From Lentinula raphanica (taxonomy: Eukaryota > Basidiomycota > Agaricomycetes > Agaricales > Omphalotaceae), in assembly GCA_027919835.1 (NCBI GenBank), contig JANVFP010000024.1, positions 186,001 through 250,000 of the forward strand: 64,000 bases of DNA, read 5' to 3'. A program made the position numbers and the translations under genes. The notes beneath the pieces were generated by a model. The model searched no databases and was not told where the DNA came from. It was given only the letters and a program-made list of their open reading frames with translations. Below, one piece after another: positions 19,800-32,142 of this stretch. Each line of letters opens with the position of its first letter. Within the stretch, counting starts at the first letter, position 1.

Positions 19800-21672
19800 A
19801 TGCTTCGACTCACGCTTTCTCTGTCCTTCCTCGTGCTCGCTCTCTCGATTCTTGTCAGCGAGGGGAACGCCCTCGTCGAAGACTCTAGTAGTACCCCTCG
19901 GAAGATCACTCTCTCCTCACGCGTAGCTCCTCCTGGACAGTCTCTCAAGCGAAGAGCTTTGTCTCCATCGAACGTACCTCTTGTTGATTTCTTCCAGGGT
20001 ACGGATTTACAGTGAGTACTCATATTCGCTGGCAGCCGTACTACCTGCTCTGCGGCTATAAAGAGTTCATGATCATGGAATCATGATGCTCATGAAAGAG
20101 AGCTATGTACTTACACGATGCTGGCAGATGGTTTGGTAACATCACCGGTCGGTTTTTTTCACAAGGTTGATCATGGGGGGTGCTGACATAGAATGGTCTT
20201 TGTAGTCGGCACACCGCCTCAGGATATCACAGTGGGTTGTTCTCCAACTCATTTGCTCTTACTTTGCTCTGGTCTCAATGGATTGCTTTTACCGTGAAGG
20301 TCGTGTTCGACACAGGAAGCTCCACATTGGAATTCGCAAGTACGTCTCTTCTCTCATTCCTATCTCTATCATTCTCCTCCTAATTTCAACTTGAATCCTG
20401 AACTGTTTCTCCTCAAGGCACACTCTGCTCAACATGCGCCTCCCAAATCCAATTCGACCCATCCCAAAGCTCTACCTTCGTCGACGGCGGTCGTACCAGC
20501 ACCATCACCTTCGCCACCGGAGTCGGCGTGGATCCCGTCATAGGCAACAACACTCAACTCCAACTACGCAGCGCGACCGACACGGTGTCTGTCGGTGGCT
20601 TGTCCTCTCCTAACGTTTCGCTGTTCTTGATCACGGAGCAGACGCCTGTGTTTGATATAGACCCTTTCAGTGGGATTCAAGGTATCTCTCTCTATCAACG
20701 ATGATTGCCACTGTTCCGAAGTTTCACATTGATTTGAAACGCATGTGTTGGATAGGGATGGGCGCAAGAGCACAAGGATTCTTCGCTGCTTTGATCGCTC
20801 AAGGACTTCCATGTGAGTTATTCCACGTTATTCTTGGGTTTGTGCGTGCTCAGTGCTCACACTTCACAATGTTCGCTGAATCCTCGGGTGACTTGGACTT
20901 GCTTAGCGTTATTTGGTTTATTCCTCACACCGTTATCTGTTGGTAATGCGGAACTGACGATTGGAGGGTTTGACGAGACGAAGTTCAGTGGTGAGTATGT
21001 GACTGTATGTGATTCCTTGTTCCCCGGTCTTCCTTGAACGCGCAATCAATCTAAGTGTGCTTTAATCTAAATACTCAACATACATATAGGTGACCTCACG
21101 TTCGCATCTCAAGCTGGTACAGGAGCTACATGGGAGCTCCGCTCGCCTGGTATCTCTGTAAACGGAAAGACCACCTCTCTGCTGAACACCGAACGTACGA
21201 TCATCTTCGATAGTGGGACCAGCAACGTGTTGTTCGATACTGACACTGCTGAGGTATCTCATACCCATCATCATCTTTATCACCATCATACTTACTCATC
21301 ATACTCACTCATTACTCATTCTCAACGATCCCATTCAATGAATACTTGAATATCCAGGCCATGTACGCCCTCATATCCCCCTCCATCCTCCCCAACCCAG
21401 CCGAACCAGGTACATACGGCATCGCCTGTGATCTTATCCCAACCCTCCCGGCAGTCATCGATATCACTTTTACGAGCCAACAGGGTACACCGTTTAATCT
21501 GACTATACCCAGCAGTGAGCTCAGCGTAGGACCATTCGCGAGCAACGCGTCGTTGTGTCAAACTCTGATTAATGCTTTTGATGGGTTGGAGCTCGTTGGG
21601 GGCAGTTTGTTGAAGCATTATTATAGTGTTTGGGATGTGGGGAATCAGAGGATGGGGTTTGCTGCTGTTTGA
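19800..21672 (+). CDS. Secreted pepsin-like aspartic protease (A1 family)
   Basis: An extracellular or vacuolar acid protease is predicted. Joining nine exons (19800-20011, 20128-20147, 20206-20231, 20300-20339, 20418-20681, 20756-20812, 20907-20990, 21090-21253, 21358-21672) gives 393 residues with all introns GT-AG and the frame closed. The N-terminus has a clear signal peptide (Leu/Val-rich after MLRLT), then a propeptide with a KRR site. The two catalytic aspartates are in VVFDTGSSTLEF and IIFDSGTSNVLF, as in A1 proteases. CSTC near the first site and the C-terminal YYSVWDVGNQRMGFAAV are also typical. The flap-region Tyr is not obvious. The two motifs are spaced as expected for an intact enzyme. 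Confidence 0.9.
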
Positions 21673-23474
21673 GAACTGATTAATGATTAATTGATTGTTG
21701 GCGGTACTGTATGGATTGTTCAAGTTGTGTATCATCGGTGTATGATTTATCATTGCATGCTCATAGATCTCGTGCATGTTATACACAATCTTACTCAGAA
21801 TGATACAAGCACAAGCTGCGAAGACGAGGTACTTGTCAATGTTTCATGTTTCAAGTTGAAGATTTTCAGAAGCCAGTGGTATTTCGATTTCATCCAGAGG
21901 GTATCTTATGGGGAGGGATTCATGCTCTCCTGACACCGCTGTAACTTGTGTTCTCTGCATCGGTATTACACATGCATCCCTTGGATTCGGTTTCAGAAAA
22001 AATGATCCAACTGTCGCCTGAAGCCTCCGATAATCAACGTACACACTACAAACCGACAATCAGTACATGAATTACCTTAGAGGTCGATTTTTGCGTAGAG
22101 ATCAAACGGAAGAGAGATGGCTGAAATTGATTGCATGACTAACCACAAACGTCGAAGGCGCCCATTTGACGAGGAGACTCGAGGAGACCCGGCAAAGTTT
22201 GATTGGAAACCATGGCACGGCCGCCAGTTCTGATCAACGAGAAACTCCTTAGTGACCTGTAGACTGTTGGTGACGGACTAGCAGGACTTTCCTCCGAGTT
22301 TCGCAAGCGACGGTGTGCGGGAGAGAAATGTGACAAAAATAAACATTTGAATCCTGTTTGAATCTTATCCTTCCTCGAGGTACGGCTTCACATCACCTAC
22401 GTGTATATACCTTCCGAAATGTACAACCTGGTCCGAACATGCCCTAACAGAGCCCAACAGTGAACACCCCTTGGCTTGAATCGTATGATTATCGGAATTG
22501 ACCAGAGTTGTCCGCTGCTGACCGCTCCAGTAACCAGTTGCGTCTCGGAGTTGACATCTGTCCAGTGTCTCGAGGGCTCTTTAAGTTTCGTGATCCATTG
22601 ATGATTGGCTTCATCAGCTGGCATGTTTAGTAGGCAGCTGCAGGCAGCTGCAAACAAGGATCAAAGATGGATTATTCCTGTCGTGCGCATGTGGAAATTA
22701 TCCGGAAATATCCAGGGGTAGCAAAGGTTTTTGGCAACCTGCTTGGTGGCACCTGGTATGGAATTTGGGGATGTTCGTCTCGAGTTTTTCTTCTCCAGAA
22801 TATTGGCTGAGGACGACTGAAAGACTTTGGTTGTCTCGAGGTGAATGCCTGGTGGATGAATTCGGTCGGGGAACTTAGAAAGGCATGGTGAACTCGGAGC
22901 GAAAGAGTTTGAAACCAGCGACATGGAATCAGTTCAGATAGCAACAACCAGGCACGGAAATTTCGACATGGAAAAAAATGATTGAATGGAAGAGAGGACT
23001 TACGAAGAGCACTGAGCATCAAGCTCTGAGGCTTTGAGGTTGGAGGGAGTGCTTTAGAAAGAACAAGGAATGAGTTAGAACGATGAACAATAGCATTGGT
23101 TGATTGTTCATTGAAGAAACGTTATGAACGGTGGAGCTGCTAAAGCAGGAACAATGAAGAAAGAATAAATGTGGTTAGTCCGGATCAAAATGACCGAAGC
23201 GAGCTATTCCGGTATATAAAGAGTTGATCAGTTCAACATCTTCCTTTATTCCCTTTCCTCGCCCTTTTCCCCCTTCTTACTCCTTCTTTTCCCCTCTCGC
23301 TCTGCCATTTGCTTGAAGGTCGTCGCCTAGCGCGTCATTAACAGGACTTTTCACTCTCTCCCGACACTGGTGTCGTCTTGTTTACTGGTATCCCCCTAAC
23401 TTCTGGTTCATTCAAACCCAACGTTCTTTTTTCAACCACTTCTTACTCTCTTTTACTCTCTTTCAACGGCGAAA
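21673..23474. other. Intergenic region, no gene firmly supported
   Basis: Minus-strand open frames near 22661-23022 include an ATG (23019) followed by a GTAAGT donor, so a small unrecognised minus-strand gene is possible, but exon choice is arbitrary and no family is recognised. The last 270 bp are the pyrimidine-rich promoter of the next gene. Confidence 0.4.
23213..23220 (+). promoter_or_regulatory. TATA-like box upstream of secreted Ser-rich protein
   Basis: TATATAAA about 255 bp before the ATG, followed by a CT-rich stretch (23240-23300) of the kind often found in fungal core promoters. Confidence 0.4.
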
Positions 23475-25112
23475 ATGTTCTCCAAATCTTTATGTTTCGT
23501 GTTGCTTGGCTACTCAATATCATCCACGTTGGCTGCGCCCACTGTTAATGTCAGAGCCAACAACGATGCAACTTGCGATGTATGTTTTCTCTTTGCTGGG
23601 CTCTTTGTTCGTCAGTAACTCAGTCCTTTCATTCAAGGCTAACGCGTCTGCTGTTGTAACGACGAAAACTGTGACAGTGACCGCTACCGCTTCCTCTGTC
23701 GCGACCAACGTGGCTGTTGCCTGTATGTACTTTGTTCTCTTCGTTCGATGTCGATCTTAATAGTCCATTCTGCAGCGACTGGGAATGGCAATGATTCCTC
23801 AGCTTCTTCCGGGTCCAAGTCTTCGTCCTCGAAATCTGGGTCAAATTCAGGATCGAAATCTAGTTCCTCTTCATCGACTGCTGCCTCCTCCTCGGACAAC
23901 AGTGCCACTGCCAGTGCTTCTTCGTCGAACAACGCAGCTTCGTCCGGTAACAACGCAGCTTCGTCCAGCAGTGCAGCTTCATCCGGCAACAATGCTGCCA
24001 GTAACTCTGGCTCTGGCGCCACGGGCTCCCTCTCTACCACTGACATCACGACCAACGCGACTGCTGACAGTACTGATCCTCAATCGTCGTTGACTCTCGA
24101 CCCGAGAGTGATCGCCACCGGTTTCATGAACAATGGTCAAGGTACGAAGGGTCATGGATATTCAAGGACTAGTGCTAACCTAGTGTTCTATAGACGTCCA
24201 GGAAGCTGGTCAGGTTCCCTCGCTCACGTCGAACAACAATTTCATCAACTACTGTCTCACCCAAACCGGAATGCCCATTACCAGTAAGTTTCCTGGTTAG
24301 CTTCGCGTCCAGAATCCTTGCTCAAATCAAACAAATTACAGACGGACAGCAGATCACCACTGGCTCATGTAACCCTGCCCCGATCGGTACCATACCTAGT
24401 GTGGACAAAATGCCGAGTGCCAAGTTCGCGTTCCCTACGAACATGGGTACCATCACCGGAAACACGGCCTTCACGATCAAGCTGAACATCAACAACTTGG
24501 ACACTGGAAACTTCGTGAACGCGAACGAGAACTACTTCGCTGCTCCTCAGCAACTCAACTCTGATGGTCTGATCATCGGTCACACTCACGTCGTGATTGA
24601 GGCAATCAACAGTCTTGCCGATACCACTCCGACTGATCCCCAGAAGTTCGCGTTCTTCAAGGTTGGTGGTTACGCCAACTATTTTTGTTGCCCAAGTTCT
24701 TGATGTCTGTGGTTCTATAGGGTATCAACACTGCTGCTGTCGATGGTCAGGTCACTGCCGACGTCACTTCTGGTGTTCCTGAGGGTGATTATCGTGTCTG
24801 CACGATCAACTCTTCGGCAAACCACCAGCCGGTTATCGCTGCGGTCGCACAGCACGGGTCTCTGGATGATTGCGTCTACGTGAGTGTCGATTTACTTGTG
24901 TGAATCCTGGCGTGTTATTTATCTTATTGGTGCAGTTCACTGCTGCTGGTGGGCCTGCTACTGCCCCTGCGTCTGCTTCTGCAACCGCGACTGCTACTGC
25001 CTCAGCAACTGATGCCGCCACAGCTACTGCTGATGCATCCGAGACAGACGCCGCTGCTGCAGCTGCTACGACGACTTCCAAGTCTGGCAAGAACAAGAAG
25101 AACAACAACTAG
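23475..25112 (+). CDS. Secreted Ser/Ala-rich protein with conserved fungal C-terminal domain
   Basis: Signal peptide MFSKSLCFVLLGYSISSTLA, then a segment rich in Ser, Ala, Asn and Thr (about residues 60-160) likely to be O-glycosylated. A compact conserved region follows: LDPRVIATGFMNNGQ, FINYCLTQTGMPIT, QQITTGSCNPAPIG, GNFVNANENYFAAPQQL, IIGHTHVVIEA and VAQHGSLDDCVYF. This pattern is widespread in secreted fungal proteins, sometimes named 'ribosomal protein s17' in databases, which I regard as a mislabel. The C-terminus is Ala/Thr-rich and ends KSGKNKKNNN, with no hydrophobic GPI tail. At least five introns interrupt it. The function is not known; a cell-surface or wall role is inferred from the composition. 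Confidence 0.8.
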
Positions 25113-25603
25113 ATACCATCATCGTCCGGCGTTGAATCAACGTTAACGCTGTTCTCTATACCCCCAGTCCCAACACAATCACCTAGATCATTTTACTTGC
25201 ACGAGTTGACGTCTTCTATCTATCTCTCACTCCGCAACTTTTCGTCGTTCATTTGTTGTATATCTTATCCCCCTCCGGTTCCATCCATCGCGCTTTGTGA
25301 TTGTGCGAAAAAAATTTCTTTGGGTTTTGACTTACCGTTAGGTTTACTATGCTTGTCGTAGTAGTACCTGTATTCTTGCATTGTTTTCTTTCCGGATTAG
25401 AAACATACACTACATAGTCCTTCCTCTCCCCCCCACCTTCTTGATGTTCACAATAGCAATACAGAGCGTTTGGCAATTTTGCTTGAGAGACTGAGCTTGA
25501 GTTGATGTTTTCGCGTTCGAGGTGAGTATAAGGAGGAACTATATATAATATATCTGAGTGTAAGATATCTATGAGCTTTCAATTTCAGTCTTCAGAGTCC
25601 AGA
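25113..25603. other. Convergent 3' regions
   Basis: Lies between the stop of the secreted protein (plus) and the stop of the thioesterase gene (minus). Pyrimidine-rich, with no further coding signal seen. Confidence 0.5.
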
Positions 25604-27827
25604 CTACTCCCGCTGCCGTCTCGTCGTCGACTCTCTAATCTCATCTCCAACAGCAACAGCTCTCCGTGCTTCCAGCCACAGCATCGCCTCTCTATACGTC
25701 TTTGGCACCACTTTCCTCACTTTCTGAGGCCCCAGACCATTTTCACCTGTGCTCCCTTTCAATCTCTCCTCACTCCGCCAAGTAAACCGGAACTCATTCG
25801 TCGTCTTCTCCGTACCAGTTTTGATATCGACGACGTTTGCTTTGACGCCGACGTGCTATGTGAAGAAGTAATAGATGGACTGTAAGATACTTGCTTACAG
25901 ACCGAAAATAACAGGAAGTACTGACCACTAACTGATACACATTCTCCTCCCTAGATTCTTCCCTCAGTTTGACAAAATCATCGTAGAGGATCACACTTTC
26001 TAGCCTTAGGATGCTCCCGATCGGAACGGGGAGCTTGAAGGAAATCTCGTCGAGGGCAAGGAAACGGACACGGCCCCGACAGAACATAGATGCGTTCGAG
26101 AATCCAAGCTGTTCATTCACATAGAATGGAAAGATGTGGTGATAAGTGAGTATGGTTTTGTCTTTTCTGTTGTCATACGAAGAACGGAGGTACTCACTTC
26201 ATAAGCTAATCGCATTAGATACCCGCCGAATATTTTCTGATGTACGTTTCGCTCCTGAGGAAACATCAACATACATCTCTCGACACGGGTTTCCCCCATG
26301 GGTACGAGTTCTGCAGTATAATCCAATCCAGAAAAGCTGCTCCCGGATTCGTGAAGGCTTCCGCCTCTGGAGATATCGGTATGGATAGCTTTGACTTCGG
26401 GACTTGTTTCTGTCGTAGAGAAACCAATGCAGAGAGTGAGAAGAAGAAGAATGTTTAGTTAGATTGTTGAAATGAACGAGACTGAAGGGGAGGTATTGAA
26501 AGTACCTACGTTGATGACCATAATGATGTTGACTGAGTGCTTCTCCGAACTTGAGATAATTTTCATGCAGCGCCGCGGCTTCTTCACTTGAAGGTGGGAC
26601 ACGTGAGAGAGAACGCTGGGCGAGAGATGCTCTTCTTCGTTTTAGTTCTGTATCGATAGAGGGGGTATGTGAGAGTCAGAACCAGGAGAGTGAGATTGAA
26701 AATTCAAAAACAACCTTTCCCAATCGCAAAGAGAGCCCTCTCTTCATCGGTCGAAATGTTGAGAGAATTGATAGGATAAGCCTGGTTGGTTCTGGCATTG
26801 CGACAGACCATGGAGAATCGTCCTAAGTAGCGGGTGAATCGATGAATTCGTTTGAGTATTATCATTCTCCAAAGCGATAACCAATATTCACCCACCCAAT
26901 AAGATAGTCTCGTCTTTGTGTTGTATCCCTTTCGAACCGATCCTCTCTATTCTGACCACTACTTCCATCGAGCTGCGGCCTGTGAAGATCACTTGTCCAC
27001 TGAGGCGCAGGTCATAGTCCGGCGTCAATGGGCGTAACATGTCGATTCTGGAGAGGTGTTGATATATATATCTGAATCAACCTGGTAGTGATTGGAATGC
27101 GAAGATCACCTTTCGACTCCAGCAGTGACGATATAAAGTCCCATCTCTTCTACTTTCAGTTCGGATTTCGTTGGCCCGAGGACATGTTTATACGATATCG
27201 AGCCTGCCAGGGAATCTAGATGTTCCATGAGTCTGGAAATATGAGAGTTCGTCAGATAAGTATATGTATGTCAACAAGGAATAGCTCACTTCCCAGTCCT
27301 TATCCCTCCAGAAGCGTTCACATACTCCTCTAAGAGATTGGGATCCGACGAGAAAGGTAGGATCAATTCCGTGTAAGAGTCGTGCATATTACGCGAAGGC
27401 AAGTCTTTGCTGGTAAGGGGTTCCGGAGAGACAGGATGTAGATTTTGTGCTACAGACGACGATCGTGTTTCTTCCTCTCGGGTAATTGCAAGGCGAGCCT
27501 CAGACCATAGCGAAGGAATACGCATGGGCATGATGGATCCAAAGCGAGGGTCGACTCGACGTTCTGTGAGATGTTTGAATGATGATATCCAGCGAGAGAT
27601 TTTGCGAGTAGAGTATCACAAATTAAACACAATACTGCAGGCCAGGAGAATAGAAACTCACTGACGATATTCAGTAAAGAGTCAATAGCGGTAACGTCCT
27701 GGGCTTCTTCATTGACTACCGTTGGAGCCTGTAGCGTGTTCGAAGAAGGAGGGAACGTTGTGAATCTTCTGGTGGTACATCTTGAATACAGAGAGGAAAC
27801 ATGTCGGAATTTGCGATAAGAACTCAT
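25604..27827 (-). CDS. Acyl-CoA thioesterase, ACOT9-like (double hotdog)
   Basis: Predicted to hydrolyse acyl-CoA to free fatty acid and CoA, probably in mitochondria. The start is the ATG at 27827-27825 (MSSYRKFRHVSSLYSRCTTRRF), whose Arg/Ser-rich beginning looks like a mitochondrial presequence. Exons include the block ending MRIPSLWSEARLA, MHDSYTELILPFSSDP, GGIRTGKLMEHLDSLAGS, VTAGVERIDM, FTGRSSMEVVVRIE, then the second hotdog half with FPQERNVHQKIFGGYLMRLAYE, FRGRVRF-like FCRGRVRFLALDEI and a last exon ending ESTTRRQRE. NVHQKIFGGYLMR is the characteristic HxxGGxL-type hotdog segment. Several introns are present, and I did not fix all boundaries. Its 5' end faces the TAP42-like gene, 85 bp away, suggesting a shared bidirectional promoter. 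Confidence 0.8.
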
Positions 27828-27911
27828 CAAGAGCTACAGAAATTTCTTTGAAGTTCTTCAGTAGAGTTCAATAGCCGACAAGGTTTTAGCGCCTGGCGCC
27901 AAAACCAAAAA

Positions 27912-29325
27912 ATGACCAACACTCTTCCTTTACCATCACTTTTCGCCCGGAGTCTTTCGCTTGCCTCCAAAGCCTCTGATCTTCCTACTACCAATGCAGA
28001 GACTCAGGTGCGATCCTCCCTATCACTCTGTGTATGTTGCCGATGCGAAAGATCCCTTTACAGGATATTATCCAGTCCAGCCTCACTGATCTTCGGACGT
28101 TACAATCACGTATCGCAGGACTTTCGCTGTTCAGCCCCAATGAGACCCTCGAAGACATATCTACAAGAGATCTAGTATATCTCTTGGTGCCGTATGTTCA
28201 TGCCCAGGTCCAGGATCGCGTCAAGACAGTATCCAAGGACGAAAGGCTCCCTTCACTCGTCCTGACCAAGGTGAGGATTGACTGCAATCATTCGATTCCT
28301 GATCAAAACCTAACTTTGTACATGCTCTAGAATCTTCTCCTAAACTTTCTTCAAAACCTGGATAACTATGAAATCATCCCGGAAACCCAACGTTCGTTAT
28401 ACGACAAAAAGTGTCCAACCCCGCCAGCCGGAGAGAGCTCAAGATCAAACAATACCAGACAGAGAAAGATCTACGAGCAAGAATCGAGACGATCCGGAAA
28501 CGTAGAGATCAACGTCCTCCTTCAACCCAAACCAACGGTTCCACAAACGACTTCGACTTGATCGCTTCCCTACTTCTAACCAACACCGAAGAAGAAGAAG
28601 AAGAGGACGATTCATCCACAGACGACATCGTTCGAGAAACAACCCTCCTTCTCATCCGAGTGTTCTTCGCCCAAGCACAGAACCAGCTTCAGAATATCGA
28701 ACAAGAACTAGAACTGTTAAGAAACGCACCTTCATCTCCACCGACGACGATAGCGCAACAGGAGATGGAGGATAAGAGAGGAAAACGAAAAGAGAGTGAA
28801 GATAATATGTGGAAGCTTGATGCTCCTGCACCTAAGGTTGGGGCCAATGGTCCATTATTAGACGAAGCGGGCAAGGTACGTGACTGAGGTGATAAATTGC
28901 GTAAACCGGCACTCAATTATGTTCTTATTCCTCAGCCCCTGCAACCATTCACAATCCTGCCCTCAGGAGCAGCGGATCGTGCTCGTCTCCAAGCACAAGT
29001 TTTCGGTCCAGGACATAATCTTCCTACCATGTCCATCGATGAGTATCTAGAGATCGAGCGACAGAGAGGGAAGTTTATATCTGGTGGAGGGTAAGAACTT
29101 CTTCATGTGCCTTTCGCAATTGTTTAATTCACTTTCTCATATTCTTACAGTGCCGCATCTCAAAATGCACCTACGACTTCGGAGCAGCTCGCGCTGGATG
29201 CAGAAATGGACGGGACTGTCGAGGGTGAAGAAAAAGCTGAAGCTAAACGAATAAAAGACGAGAATTGGGCGAGGTTCACGGATGAGAATCCAAGAGGGGC
29301 TGGTAACACTATGAATCGAGGATGA
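27912..29325 (+). CDS. TAP42: TAP42/IGBP1-like PP2A regulatory protein, with apparent frameshift
   Basis: TAP42/alpha4 proteins bind PP2A-type catalytic subunits in TOR signalling. The N-terminal exons give LPSLFARSLSLASKA, then IAGLSLFSPNETLEDISTRD (the hallmark LSLFSxNExLEDI), LVYLLVPYVHAQ, and NLLLNFLQNLDNYEII. The conserved SNPASRRELKIKQYQTEKDL motif follows. C-terminal exons end PFTILPSG, FGPGHNLPTMSIDEYL and DENWARFTDENPRGAGNTMNRG, all typical. The frame breaks at an A5 run (28406-28410): before it ...LYDKK, after it VSNPASRR in the +1-shifted frame. One extra A would join them. No workable intron lies there. This is either a sequencing or assembly error in a homopolymer, or a real lesion or frameshift site. 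Confidence 0.8.
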
Positions 29326-29469
29326 TTGCATGACGATAATGTATCTAAGTGTATCATCATTTTGCTTCTCAAACTTCTGGACTGCTTACACACAGTGTTA
29401 TTCGCTCAGCTTAAATAAATGTGTATTAGAGAGAAAGGTAAGATCATGATATCTGTCATTGCGCAAATC

Positions 29470-30660
29470 CTATGAAACGGGAGCACATCTCAACAAATCA
29501 ACCAACCTGCTCAACACCGCTCCTTGTGTCGCAGCATCCACATCTCCCAACGTGCTCGCATCAAACACGCTCACACTCGCGAAACATCCCTCGAGCGCCA
29601 CGACATCAGCCTCTGCCGGAAGATGTGTCGTCCCACAAGTCTCCACGTCAGTAGCACTAGCATCCGCAACAACCCTCGTCAAAACGAACTGAAAATCCGC
29701 CTCGTTCGTACAGTTCGCGATCGACGGGTAGTTCACGTTCAGACTCGTCCCCGCAGGTAATATCGGCGGAGGATGGAGGTCAGATAAGAGGGTATCGAGG
29801 AATTTGAGGGTGAGGATGGAGTAGATGTTGGATGCGATGCTGTTGGTGGAGGAAGGGTCGGAGTCTAGGGTGGTGTAGGAGACTTGGGAGAGGGAGTCGG
29901 AGGAGCCGGAGAATGCTGCTGAGGGGATACCGGCTTTGGCGGCGGCGCTTGCTGCACCGCTGGAGTGCGACGAATCAAAGGATTTTTGAGCAGCAATTGT
30001 AAGGTGATGGAGAGAACCCTCTTACATTGTTCCCGAAGTGAACAGGACCTCGAGGTTATCTGAAAGACCCATCGCTCAATCCTCGAAATGCATCAATTAT
30101 AACGAGAACCGGCTTACTTCCGACATTCGGCCCACTCACGACGAAGTCTGGAGGACCACCGAAAAGTTCTGGAGCGAGCGTGTTTATCCCGTAATTCACC
30201 GCATCGACAGGGAAGCTGTTCACATAGTTGAGCCTCGCTGAAATTCGAAGCCGGGATTAAGTTGAAGTTATTCTTCGCAAATGGTTACCAAAAACACAAT
30301 CGACTTACGATCCGATGCATTGAATCCTTCTGCGGGAGACAAAATGGGACATGTGCCGAACTCGCATGGGATGATCACAATCGTGGGTGGGGCAGAGAGA
30401 GATCCAGTCCCGGAGAGGTTGATTGCTGGACAGGATAAGATGACCTACAGAAGAGCATTATAGTACCGTGGCCAATGGATAACACTGAACAACATCATCA
30501 GACTTACATCGAATCCTGTTTCTGCCAGTATGTTGAATTGAGCTCTGATAGCAGCAACGGCCCATCCGTCGTCGTTCCCAATGAGTATTCTCTCCCCATG
30601 AACAAGCGACGCGGGATCGAGGACAGTAAGAAGTGCGAAGAGGAGAGTTGGGAATCTCAT
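29470..30660 (-). CDS. Secreted SurE-like phosphatase/nucleotidase (copy A)
   Basis: SurE-family enzymes are metal-dependent phosphatases acting on nucleotides or acid phosphatase substrates. The start is the ATG at 30660 (MRFPTLLFALLTVLDPASLVHG, a signal peptide). The first exon then gives ILIGNDDGWAVAAIRAQ, with the metal-binding Asn-Asp-Asp of SurE. Later exons give ARLNYVNSFPVDAVNYGI, PELFGGPPDFVVSGPNVGSN (the SurE SGxNxG loop) and FTSGTSAASAAAKAGIPS, and end in a Cys-containing C-terminal region with DVETCGTTHLP. Four or five short introns are present. A paralogue lies directly upstream on the same strand. Confidence 0.85.
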
Positions 30661-31001
30661 ATCAAGAGTCAAGACGGAAAGGAAGACAGAAAGCGATTCG
30701 ATGTATATGTATCAACTTCGATCGATGTAGAGAATTTTCCTTGCCATTCGAGGATCATATACGCACATGTGCCAGGGGCAAAAGAGTATACTTATGCCAG
30801 GACGTTCAGGAGTAGCCTTGTTCGAGGGCGTTAATAGACGTAGATTCACATAAGCACATGCTACAAGAGATGCGATACTGATGTAAACGTGCTTCCTACA
30901 GAGAACGTGTTAAACGCCTTCAGCAGTCGACGGAAACGTATCAACGTACCATCCCATTGAATAGATTACAATCGTCAATCAATGTCAGTATGAGGATGAT
31001 C

Positions 31002-32142
31002 TCAAGGAAGGCACGACAAGAAACCATCCAACCGATTCAACACAAAAGCCTGAGTAGCTGCATCGACATCCGCTTTGTTGGTGGCATTCATCACGCTAAC
31101 ACTAGCAAAACACCCCGATGTGGCAACCACAGCGGATTCTCCAGGAAGGTGATCGGTGCCGCAGGTCTCGACGTCAGTCGCGCCGCTGTTCGGCGCAATC
31201 CGAGTAAGGACGAAGCTGAAATCGAATGGAGATGCACAGCTGGAGCTAGTAGACGCAGGATAATTCACATTGAGGCTGATTCCAGAGGGCAAGAAGGGAG
31301 GACCGTCCGCGAGGAGTGCGTTGACAAAATTGACGGTGAGCTGCGAGAAGACGAGTGCAGCGGAAGTGTCTGCGTTGTTGTTGTTTAGATCTGTGAATGA
31401 GACTTGGGAGAGACCGGCAGCAGAGAAAGCTGTCGATGGGATGCCTTCTTTTGCAGCCTCGCATGCAGCACCTCTATAGTTCCCCGTGAATCAGATGCTG
31501 TTGCAAGTAATGATTCTACGGAGAATTGGCTTACACAGTTCCAGAAATACCAACTGTAGCCGTTCCAAGATTATCTGTCAAGGGTATCAATAGACGGTTT
31601 TGCACATGTACACAGCGATCACTTACTTCCGACATTAGGACCACTGACTACGAAGTCTGGGGAACCACCGAAAAACTGCGGGGAAAGTGTTTGTATTCCG
31701 AACCTGACAGAATCAACCGGAAATGCATTGACGTAGTTGAGGCGTGCTAACACAACAGCTTGTTCCAAACATACGAAAAGAATGAGAGGCCATACGAACG
31801 GTCAGAAGTGTTGAAGCCTTCAGGGGGAGACCCAGTCGGGCATGTGTTAAATTCGCAAGGTTCAGTTAGGACTGTAGGCGTGGCAGTCGATGAGCCTGTT
31901 CCTGATTCGTTCTCGGCTGGAGCAGAAAGAACGACCTGTATGAAGAGTGTCATTGACCGAGACAAATCAGCTTCAAGAGAAAGCGGATGTACATCGTATC
32001 CTGCTTCCAATAACGCCGAGTTCTGCGCGCGTATCATTGCAACTGCCCATCCATCGTCGTTGGTAAGAACGATGTTCGTCGACTTGACGAAGCTGATATA
32101 GAGAAGAAGAGCTGAGCCGAAGGTGAAGGTGAAGAGGTTCAT
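31002..32142 (-). CDS. Secreted SurE-like phosphatase/nucleotidase (copy B)
   Basis: Paralogue of the gene at 29470-30660 with the same intron layout. Starts MNLFTFTFGSALLLYISFVKS (signal peptide) followed by NIVLTNDDGWAVAMIRAQ, carrying the Asn-Asp-Asp metal site. Later exons carry ARLNYVNAFPVDSVRFGI, PQFFGGSPDFVVSGPNVGSN and GISGTVGAACEAAKEGIPS, and the C-terminus has DVETCGTDHLPGES. The two copies differ at many positions, so the duplication is not recent. Head-to-tail spacing is about 340 bp. Confidence 0.85.

Noticed and set aside
22661..23022. Possible minus-strand gene with a GTAAGT donor near its start
   Set aside because: No recognisable product, and exon choice is arbitrary. Noted only as a possibility in the intergenic entry.
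23684..24055. Acidic 123-residue minus-strand frame
   Set aside because: Antisense of the Ser/Ala-rich repeat of the secreted protein.
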